From: Actinomycetota bacterium
GTDB lineage: Bacteria > Actinomycetota > Actinomycetes > Streptosporangiales > Streptosporangiaceae
Length of the DNA: 12,905 bases
Reading direction: 5' to 3'
Assembly: GCA_003161205.1 (NCBI GenBank)
Contig: PMOU01000620.1
Span: 4,996 to 17,900, forward strand
Shown here: piece after piece, positions 7,980-12,905 of the stretch
Layout of the letters: each line of letters opens with the position of its first letter
How positions within the stretch are numbered: position 1 is the stretch's first letter
Notes under the pieces: generated by a model
The model's database searches: none
Told to the model about the DNA's origin: nothing
Seen by the model: only the letters and a program-made list of their open reading frames with translations
Position numbers and translations under genes: made by a program

Positions 7980-8006
7980 ACAATACGGACGGTACGAGAT
8001 ACCCAA
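7980..8006 (-). promoter_or_regulatory. Possible leftward promoter for the regulator and importer genes
   Basis: On the minus strand a -10-like TATTGT (7985-7980) is preceded 15 bases upstream by a weak -35-like TTGGGT (8006-8001). The -10 is the same hexamer used in the candidate rightward promoter. The short spacing makes this a weak call. A start near 7973 would give a leader of about 20 bases. Confidence 0.35.
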
Positions 8007-8047
8007 ACACGGCACAAGGGCCGAGTATGTAACGTTTTGGTAACTAA

Positions 8048-8058
8048 ATCCGTTCATA
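8048..8058. promoter_or_regulatory. Operator-like site 2 (left half copy)
   Basis: ATCCGTTCATA is an exact copy, in the same orientation, of the left 11 bases of site 1, 96 bases away. The right half (AACG) is not preserved here. It lies upstream of the rightward -35 candidate, so it could be an auxiliary half-site. Confidence 0.4.
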
Positions 8059-8073
8059 GGGCGCGATAAGTTA

Positions 8074-8087
8074 CAAGTAGCTACTTG
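8074..8087. promoter_or_regulatory. Perfect 14-base palindrome upstream of the rightward promoter
   Basis: CAAGTAGCTACTTG is fully self-complementary and ends over the putative -35 box (8085-8090) of the rightward promoter. It is unrelated in sequence to the three CGTTCATA-type sites. It may be the target of a second regulator or an independent IclR-dimer site. A GTAAC direct repeat (8029-8033 and 8040-8044, 11 bases apart) lies further upstream. Confidence 0.4.
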
Positions 8088-8113
8088 CGCTGTTCGTTAT
8101 ATGGATCTATTGT
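8085..8113 (+). promoter_or_regulatory. Candidate promoter of the hydrolase-aldolase-MBL-FAH operon
   Basis: TTGCGC (8085-8090) and TATTGT (8108-8113) are separated by 17 bases, the ideal spacing for a housekeeping sigma factor. A start near 8120 would leave a leader of about 25 bases before ATG 8144. Operator-like site 3 fills the spacer, so a bound repressor would block polymerase directly. Confidence 0.5.
8093..8103. promoter_or_regulatory. Operator-like site 3 (inverted right half copy)
   Basis: TTCGTTATATG is the exact reverse complement of the right 11 bases of site 1 (7959-7969). It sits entirely between the putative -35 and -10 boxes of the rightward promoter. Position and sequence together suggest a repressor site, probably for the divergent IclR protein. 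Confidence 0.5.
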
Positions 8114-8143
8114 GCGGGATACAGACTCGATGGGCGGTGGATC

Positions 8144-9016
8144 ATGCTCAGTACTGACGCGCTACTCGACGGAGCCCTAGACCTCCACGTGCACCCTGCC
8201 CCGTCGCCCTTCCCGCGACGGTTGCAGCTCTATGAGGCGGCGACCACGGCGGCCGCCGCTGGTTTCCGGACCATCGCCGTGAAGTCGCATCATCACAGCA
8301 TGGTCACCGATATCCAGGCCGTCGAGGCGGCGGCGGGCAAGATGCCGCTGGAGGTCATCAGCGGGGTCTGCCTGAACAATCAGGTCGGAGGGCTCAATCC
8401 GTACGCAGTTGAACTGTCCCTCCTGCAGGGCGGGCGGTTCGTCTGGTTCCCCACTATCGCGGCGGCTAAGCACCTTGCCACCACCCTGCGGACGTTTCCC
8501 ACCAGCAAGTTCCCGCTGCGGACCGCGGTCCCCGTCCCGGTCCTGGATGGGGACGGACAGCTCAGGAGTGAGGTTAACGAGATTCTCGAGCTCATCCGCC
8601 AGGCTGACGGGGTGCTCGCATGCGGGCATCTGGATGCTGCGGAAATCGATCTGGTGATCGACGCGGCGGTAGGGGTCGGCGTCCGGCGGATCGTGGTCAG
8701 CCATCCCAATTTCGTGGTGGACGCCAGCCCGGATCGATGTGCCGCGTGGGCGGAGAAGGGCGCCTACATCGAGCACAGCCTCTGCCACTACGTGGACGGC
8801 AGCACGTTCCGCAAGTGGGAACTCGACACCTTGCTCGAGTACGTCCACCGGGTCGGTTCGGGCCGGACCATCCTGTCCTCTGATCTCGGGCAGGCCGGCA
8901 ACCCCACTCCGGTCGAGGCCTTCCGCTGGATCGTGCCACAGCTTGAGCAGGCGGGCGTGGCAGAGGCGGCAATCAGGGACCTGGTATCCACCTCCGCCCG
9001 CACCCTGGTGGACTGA
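8144..9016 (+). CDS. DUF6282-type metal-dependent hydrolase (amidohydrolase-like)
   Basis: Seen: 290 residues starting at ATG 8144, with GGTGG close upstream. The motif order is that of a metal-dependent TIM-barrel hydrolase: DLHVHP with His15 and His17 after strand 1, VKSHHHS with Lys47 and His49-51, ACGHLD with His162, VVSHPNF with His187, and ILSSDLGQ with Asp247 near the C-terminus. No signal peptide is present, so it is predicted cytoplasmic. Known: the HxH...Lys...His...His...Asp pattern binds one or two metals in amidohydrolases and lactonases. I recognise the family as DUF6282, for which I know no characterised reaction. It is the first gene of the rightward arm, 7 bases before the aldolase-like gene. 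Inferred: hydrolysis of a lactone, amide or ring in the pathway. Confidence 0.88.
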   Translation: MLSTDALLDGALDLHVHPAPSPFPRRLQLYEAATTAAAAGFRTIAVKSHHHSMVTDIQAVEAAAGKMPLEVISGVCLNNQVGGLNPYAVELSLLQGGRFVWFPTIAAAKHLATTLRTFPTSKFPLRTAVPVPVLDGDGQLRSEVNEILELIRQADGVLACGHLDAAEIDLVIDAAVGVGVRRIVVSHPNFVVDASPDRCAAWAEKGAYIEHSLCHYVDGSTFRKWELDTLLEYVHRVGSGRTILSSDLGQAGNPTPVEAFRWIVPQLEQAGVAEAAIRDLVSTSARTLVD

Positions 9017-9023
9017 CCCCGCC

Positions 9024-9794
9024 ATGCCTAACTCCCGGTGGGCGGCCCCCGGAACGCGCCCAGCCTTGCTCGGGCCGTGGATCAAGCTACCGTCGCCCAT
9101 GTCTGTGGAGGCGATGTTCGCCGCGGGCGCCGACTTCGTCTGCATTGATATGTGCAATGGCTGGCTGTCCATCGACCGGGTCGCCGACTTGCTAGCCCAC
9201 GCCGCCCAGCCTGGCCCTCGCCTCGTTCGCCTGGCGGCCGGCTCGCCGACCTCGACGGCCGGGCAGGTACTCGATGCCGGCGCCGATGGCATCGTCTTGC
9301 CCCACGTGAACTCGGTCGACGACGCCCGGCACGCTGTCGCCGCCGCACTGTTTCCGCCGGACGGCACCCGCGGCATGGGCTCGACCGGCCGCGCCGGGCG
9401 GTGGGGCCTGGTGACCACCGGCGATTACCTGGCAACAGGCCGGCTCGACGGCGCTCCGCCTTTCATCTCTGTCATGATCGAGACGGCTGAGTCAGTGCGG
9501 CAGGCCGCCGAACTCGCAAAGATCGACGGTGTGTCCCAGCTGCTCATCGGCACCGCCGACCTGGGTCTCGACCTCGGCCACGACACCGCCCTGCTCGACG
9601 ACGCGGCCGATGAGGTTCTCCGTGCCTGCTTGCCCGCGCGCGTGTCGGCAGGGATCGCGGTGGGACGCCCCGAGGACGCGCTGCGCTACGTCAGGCGCGG
9701 GTTCGATATGGTCTACATTTCGAACGACCTGACCCTGCTCGCCCGATCCGCGCAGGCCTGCTTCGCGGCGGCCCGGACGGAGCCCGGCGCGTGA
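9024..9794 (+). CDS. HpcH/HpaI aldolase/citrate lyase family protein with altered catalytic position
   Basis: Seen: 256 residues from ATG 9024, 7 bases after the preceding stop. The ribosome site is poor, so translation is probably coupled. The N-terminal GPWIKLPSPMSVEAMFAAG and FVCIDMCNGW, then VRLAAGSP with Arg69, GADGIVLPHVNS (86-97), FISVMIETAESV with Glu153 and LLIGTADLGLDLG with Asp179 follow the HpaI order. Glu153 and Asp179 are the metal ligands and Arg69 the pyruvate-binding arginine of the family. Where HpaI-type enzymes have Asp-x-Glu/Gln-His, this protein has Asp42-Met-Cys-Asn45, so the usual catalytic His is Asn. Known: the family cleaves 2-keto-4-hydroxy acids to pyruvate and an aldehyde, or acyl-CoA esters. 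Inferred: a C-C lyase of the pathway, perhaps with changed chemistry. The gene overlaps the next one by GTGA. Confidence 0.92.
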   Translation: MPNSRWAAPGTRPALLGPWIKLPSPMSVEAMFAAGADFVCIDMCNGWLSIDRVADLLAHAAQPGPRLVRLAAGSPTSTAGQVLDAGADGIVLPHVNSVDDARHAVAAALFPPDGTRGMGSTGRAGRWGLVTTGDYLATGRLDGAPPFISVMIETAESVRQAAELAKIDGVSQLLIGTADLGLDLGHDTALLDDAADEVLRACLPARVSAGIAVGRPEDALRYVRRGFDMVYISNDLTLLARSAQACFAAARTEPGA

Positions 9795-10732
9795 GGCCGC
9801 TGGCGCGCCCGGCCAGCCCGGCCGACCCGGCGGTGCAGGAGATCAGCCCCGGCATCTACGCCTACATTCAGCCTGACGGCAGCTGGTGGATTAACAACGC
9901 AGGCTTCTTGACGGCCTCGCAGGGGATCACCGCCATCGACACCTGCTCCACCCAACGGCGGACGGCGGCTTTCCGCGAGGCCATGGCCGATGTGTCACCG
10001 CGGCCCGTACGGACCCTGATCAACACCCATCACCACGGCGATCACACCTATGGCAACTACCAGTTCCCGGGAGCAACGATCGTGGCACATGAGAGGTGCC
10101 GCGCCGAGGTCCTGCGCGCTGGGCCGCCCGGCGACCGCGCTGCGGCCACCTGGAATACCCCGGAGTGGGGAGCGCTCCAGGTCGCCGCGCCCTTTCTCAC
10201 CTTTACCGACAACATCAAGCTGTGGGCCGATGACCTCTGCTGTGAGGTCAGTCACGTGGGTACGCCCGCGCACACCGATAACGACTCCGTCATCTGGATA
10301 CCCGAGCGGCGCGTGCTTTTCGCCGGTGATCTGCTGTTCAATGGGGGCACCCCCTTCGTGCTGGCAGGCTCCCTCGCTGGATCCCTGAGGGCGGTGGAAG
10401 CGCTCGCGGACCTCGGCGCGCAGATAATTGTTCCCGGTCATGGCCCGATATGCGGGCCGGAGGTCATCGGCGAGGTACGTGGCTACCTCAGCTTTGTCGA
10501 CGACTTCGCCCGCAAGACCCACGCCGCCGGACTCAGCCCCCTGGAAGCCGCCAGGGCATGCGACCTGCGTGAGTACGCCGACCTGCTCGACAGCGAGCGG
10601 ATCGTCGGCAACCTGTACCGGGCGTACGCGGAACTCGACGGTCAGCAGCCAGGCGTGCCGGTCGACCAGGCGGCTGCGATGCGAGACATGGTCGCCTTCA
10701 ACGACGGCCGCCCGCTGACCTGCCGGGCGTAG
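9791..10732 (+). CDS. MBL-fold metallo-hydrolase
   Basis: Seen: 313 residues from GTG 9791, overlapping the aldolase-like stop as GTGA, with GGAG eight bases before the start. The full metallo-beta-lactamase-fold metal set is present: THHHGDH with His80, His82, Asp84 and His85, GTPAHTDND with His161, FAGDLLF with Asp180 and VPGHGP with His217. This predicts a two-metal site. No signal peptide is visible. A helical C-terminal extension (about 235-313) follows the core fold. Known: the fold hydrolyses thioesters, lactones, phosphodiesters and other bonds, so the superfamily alone does not give the substrate. Inferred: a cytoplasmic hydrolase acting on a thioester or lactone intermediate made or used by the adjacent lyases. 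Confidence 0.93.
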   Translation: MRPLARPASPADPAVQEISPGIYAYIQPDGSWWINNAGFLTASQGITAIDTCSTQRRTAAFREAMADVSPRPVRTLINTHHHGDHTYGNYQFPGATIVAHERCRAEVLRAGPPGDRAAATWNTPEWGALQVAAPFLTFTDNIKLWADDLCCEVSHVGTPAHTDNDSVIWIPERRVLFAGDLLFNGGTPFVLAGSLAGSLRAVEALADLGAQIIVPGHGPICGPEVIGEVRGYLSFVDDFARKTHAAGLSPLEAARACDLREYADLLDSERIVGNLYRAYAELDGQQPGVPVDQAAAMRDMVAFNDGRPLTCRA

Positions 10733-10750
10733 CCGACGTGACGAAAGGCA

Positions 10751-10764
10751 GTGCCAGCAGGCAC
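10751..10764 (+). repeat. Small hairpin before the FAH-family gene
   Basis: GTGCC-AGCA-GGCAC forms a five-pair stem with a four-base loop, ending four bases before the AGGAAGGA ribosome site. It lies in the only sizeable gap (51 bases) of the rightward arm and may separate or stabilise mRNA segments. No U tract follows, so it is not a clear terminator. Confidence 0.35.
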
Positions 10765-10768
10765 ATAC

Positions 10769-10776
10769 AGGAAGGA
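10769..10776 (+). promoter_or_regulatory. Ribosome binding site deciding the FAH-family start
   Basis: AGGAAGGA lies seven bases before ATG 10784. It favours this start over the in-frame GTG at 10751, which has no such site and would add 11 residues not typical of the family. Confidence 0.8.
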
Positions 10777-10783
10777 CTCAGCT

Positions 10784-11713
10784 ATGCGGTGGGCAACGTA
10801 CCAGTCCAGCGGCGAGCACCGGGTCGGCCTGGTGGACGGGACAGTCATCCGGGCGGTACGCGGTGCCAGCCGGCTGATCGATCTCCTTGGTGACGACGGT
10901 GAACAGCTGGCGGCTGCCGCGGACCAGGCCCGGGCCAACCCGTTCGAAGTGGTCGACGTTGACGCGGTGGCCCTGCTGGCGCCAATTCCGGTCCCCCCGT
11001 CGATCCGCGACTTCATGGCATTCGAGGAACACATCAGGAACACCAGGAAACGCACTGGTGACATTGTCGATCGGGGCTGGTACGACACGCCTGTCTTCTA
11101 TTTCACCAACCCGGCGGCCGTCCACCCGCCAGCCACCGACATCGCCATCTCCCCCGGTTCGGTGAAATTCGACTACGAACTCGAGATCGCTGCCATCGTA
11201 GGCCGGGAGGGTCATGATCTGGCCCCCGCCGACGCTGAGAATCACATCGCCGGCTACACGGTGCTCTGCGACTGGAGTGCACGGGATCTGCAGCGCGAAG
11301 AAATGCGCCAGCGACTCGGGCCCGCGAAGGGAAAGGACTCCGCGACCAGTCTCGGCCCCTTCCTGGTAACGCCGGATGAGCTTGAGCCATACCGCGCGGG
11401 CAACGGGTTCGACCTGTCCATGACCGCGTCGGTCAACGGGATTACTTGCTCGGCAGGGAACTGGTCCGCGATCTACTGGTCGTTCGCGGAAATGCTCGCG
11501 TACGCATCGCGCGGCACCCGCCTCGTTCCAGGCGATGTGTTCGGTAGCGGCACCGTCGGACGCGGCTGCCTCCTCGAGCTGTCCACCCTCTACGGCGAGG
11601 ATGCCTACCCGTGGCTTCAGCCAGGCGACGAGGTCGCGCTCCACGTCGAGATTCTCGGCACCATCACCGGACGTATCACAGCAGGTGCCGACCCCATACC
11701 GTTGCGCTCGTAA
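10784..11713 (+). CDS. Fumarylacetoacetate hydrolase (FAH) family protein
   Basis: Seen: 309 residues from ATG 10784, set by a strong ribosome site. An N-terminal beta domain (1-65) is followed by the catalytic fold: IRDFMAFEEHIRN (74-86), FYFTNPAAV (105-113), and metal ligands Glu132 and Glu134 in FDYELEIAAIVG. DWSARDLQ (163-170) holds the third acidic ligand, GPAKGKDSATSLGPFLVT (179-196) carries the conserved lysine, and FGSGTVGRG lies near the C-terminus. All key residues appear intact. Known: the family hydrolyses or decarboxylates 2,4-diketo or beta-keto acids (fumarylacetoacetate hydrolase, acylpyruvase, HpaG-type, and diketo-deoxy sugar-acid hydrolases). Inferred: it cleaves a diketo-acid intermediate and, together with the HpcH/HpaI-like protein, yields central metabolites. 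It is the last gene of the rightward arm and converges with the next gene 43 bases away. Confidence 0.94.
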   Translation: MRWATYQSSGEHRVGLVDGTVIRAVRGASRLIDLLGDDGEQLAAAADQARANPFEVVDVDAVALLAPIPVPPSIRDFMAFEEHIRNTRKRTGDIVDRGWYDTPVFYFTNPAAVHPPATDIAISPGSVKFDYELEIAAIVGREGHDLAPADAENHIAGYTVLCDWSARDLQREEMRQRLGPAKGKDSATSLGPFLVTPDELEPYRAGNGFDLSMTASVNGITCSAGNWSAIYWSFAEMLAYASRGTRLVPGDVFGSGTVGRGCLLELSTLYGEDAYPWLQPGDEVALHVEILGTITGRITAGADPIPLRS

Positions 11714-11756
11714 TCAGGCCTCGTTTCAGCGGACGGCCCAGCGGCGTCGGACAACC

Positions 11757-12905
11757 TCATGGTGCCGGCTTACTCTGGTAGCGCGTTCGCGGCAAAGGCG
11801 CCAGCAAGCCGAGGGCGCGGGCCTGCTCCACGGCCTCGTGGCGCCGGTGCACGCCGAGCTTGTCGTACAGGTGGCGCATGTGCGTCTTGACGGTGTTCAC
11901 CGACAGGTAAAGCTGGTCGGCGATCTCGGGCGCCGAGAGCTTGGTCGGCAGGTAGCGCAGCACCCGGACCTCGCTCTGTGTTAGCCCCGGGGGGAAGATC
12001 CCCCCCAGACCCCCCCTTACGAGGGGGCTGCCCGCCCCCCCGTGCCCCCCGGGGCCCCCTTCGGGGGCGCTGTCCGGGTCGGCTGGGGATAGGAGGGTCA
12101 GGATCTCCGAGATAAGGGGTGCGTGGGGTGTGGCGAGGCGGAGGTGGTTCTCGAGCAACGCTGGGGCGGGGTCGAGGAGGAAGGGGAAAACTAGGCTTTC
12201 TGGCTCGGCGAGGTCGAGCGCGCTTTCCAGGGCGCGCCGGGCGGCGTCGGCGTCGCCGAGAGTGTCGCGGGCAATCGCCTCGAGCACGAGCGCCTGGACG
12301 TCCCACAGATGGGCGTTGACCAGCGGTGCGGAGCCGTCGAGGACGGGGGCGAGCGCGACCGTCGCCGCCTCCGGATCGTCCTGGGCGAGCCGGAGTACGG
12401 CCAGGGCGTTGCGCATCTCGGCGGTGTCGCGTTCCGGCCCGGGCATCGCGGCGAAGGTCTGGTCGACACGCTGCGTTTCGCCGAGCCGCACCAGCACTTG
12501 CAGCACGTGGGATCGCAGCCGCCCGGCGAGGATGTGCTCGGTCACCAGCTGCGCGGCCAGCCGCTCGGCCGCCCGGAACGCACCCAGCGCCGCCTCCGGG
12601 CGGCCGCTCACGACCTCCAGCAGCCCGCGGGAGTAGCGGAGCCTCATCCCGGCCGCCGGTTCGACCTCGGTCCGGAGCGTGCGCTCGGCCTGCTCGAGCG
12701 ATTGTGCCCCGTCCGCGAGCCGGCCCCGGGCGACCATCGCCATGCCGAGCGCCAGGTGAGCAGCGCCGGCGACCGGCTCGTCGGTCCAGCCGTGCCGCCC
12801 GGCCAGCTCGATCGCCTCGCGGGCTCGTTGCACCCCCAGCGGGAAAGACCGCCAGCTAAGCAGCTGCGCCCAGTGCGCCAGCCCGGTGACCTCCAGGAAG
12901 GGCCG
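11757..12905 (-). CDS. LuxR-family (MalT-like) transcriptional regulator, N-terminus cut by window
   Basis: Seen: the minus-strand frame is open from the right edge, and 382 residues are visible. An upstream GTG at 12833 is internal, because conserved-looking sequence (RPFLEVTGLAHWAQLLSW) precedes it. TPR-like helical repeats (about residues 25-225, for example AIELAGRHGW and ALGAFRAAERLAAQLV) lead to a Gly/Pro-rich linker, then a C-terminal LuxR helix-turn-helix: LTQSEVRVLRYL, LSAPEIADQLYLSVNTVKTH and LYDKLGVHRR. Known: such regulators usually have an N-terminal ATPase domain and total about 850-950 residues, so more than half lies outside the window. It converges on the catabolic arm and shares no promoter with it. 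Inferred: an unrelated or loosely related regulator. The linker carries an unusual run of G/C hairpins. Confidence 0.9.
   Translation of the reverse strand, partial: RPFLEVTGLAHWAQLLSWRSFPLGVQRAREAIELAGRHGWTDEPVAGAAHLALGMAMVARGRLADGAQSLEQAERTLRTEVEPAAGMRLRYSRGLLEVVSGRPEAALGAFRAAERLAAQLVTEHILAGRLRSHVLQVLVRLGETQRVDQTFAAMPGPERDTAEMRNALAVLRLAQDDPEAATVALAPVLDGSAPLVNAHLWDVQALVLEAIARDTLGDADAARRALESALDLAEPESLVFPFLLDPAPALLENHLRLATPHAPLISEILTLLSPADPDSAPEGGPGGHGGAGSPLVRGGLGGIFPPGLTQSEVRVLRYLPTKLSAPEIADQLYLSVNTVKTHMRHLYDKLGVHRRHEAVEQARALGLLAPLPRTRYQSKPAP
11985..12068. repeat. G/C-tract hairpin cluster inside the LuxR-type gene
   Basis: Three short stems follow each other: GGGGGG-aagat-CCCCCC (11989-12005), CCCCC-ttacga-GGGGG (12012-12027) and GCCCCC-ttc-GGGGGC (12054-12068). 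Further C runs lie between them. The stretch stays in frame and encodes a Gly/Pro-rich linker between the TPR region and the DNA-binding domain. The pattern resembles palindromic GC-rich elements dispersed in actinomycete genomes. Membership in a repeat family is inference. Confidence 0.55.

Noticed and set aside
7954..8143. RNA gene or riboswitch in the divergent intergenic region
   Set aside because: The region is AT-richer and full of short repeats, but no known RNA fold is recognisable. Promoters and operators explain it better.
8177..9418. Minus-strand open frame of 413 codons across the DUF6282 and aldolase-like genes
   Set aside because: It spans two convincing genes on the other strand and shows no domain. 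It is a high-GC shadow frame.
10751..10783. GTG at 10751 as start of the FAH-family gene
   Set aside because: It has no ribosome site and sits in a small hairpin. ATG 10784 has AGGAAGGA at good spacing.
11714..11756. Terminator between the convergent FAH-family and LuxR-type genes
   Set aside because: Only loose complementarity is seen and there is no T tract in either direction, so no terminator is claimed in this 43-base gap.

Overview
The window is GC-rich throughout (G/C-biased third codon positions, GTG starts, GTGA start/stop overlaps), which points to a high-GC actinomycete. Nothing visible fixes the genus. It contains eleven protein genes packed with almost no spacing. No RNA gene, insertion sequence, integrase or CRISPR array is visible. 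The only real intergenic region is the AT-richer 190 bases at 7954-8143.

Leftward arm (minus strand, 7953 to 1): an IclR-family regulator, then a complete ribose-type ABC importer (fused double ATPase, permease, lipoprotein binding protein) with overlapping or closely coupled junctions. Next come a histidine-rich LVIVD-repeat beta-propeller protein, a two-cupin protein, and a beta-hydroxyacid dehydrogenase cut by the window edge. Rightward arm (plus strand, 8144 to 11713): a DUF6282-type metal-dependent hydrolase, an HpcH/HpaI-type aldolase or lyase, an MBL-fold metallohydrolase and a fumarylacetoacetate-hydrolase-family protein. The two arms diverge from 7954-8143, which carries candidate promoters in both directions and three related operator-like sites. 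The most complete site lies just before the regulator gene. Another falls between the putative -35 and -10 boxes of the rightward promoter. This is the expected design of an inducible catabolic cluster under an IclR-type regulator.

Working model (inference): a small polar compound is imported by the ABC system. It is then oxidised and hydrolysed by the dehydrogenase, cupin, propeller, DUF6282 and MBL enzymes, and carbon-carbon bonds are cleaved by the FAH-family protein and the HpcH/HpaI-like enzyme. The FAH + HpcH/HpaI + 3-hydroxyisobutyrate-dehydrogenase-like combination fits degradation of a keto-deoxy acid, either a sugar acid or a ring-cleavage product. No ring-activating oxygenase or sugar kinase is in view, and the substrate cannot be named from the sequence.

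Odd points: the aldolase-like protein has Asn where the family usually has its catalytic His. The cupin gene seems to run past its natural end, probably through a frameshift. The propeller protein carries histidines repeated blade after blade, which suggests a metal-binding channel. The last gene (11757 to the right edge, minus strand) is a convergent, truncated MalT-like LuxR regulator with a run of G/C hairpins in its linker. It is probably not part of the cluster.
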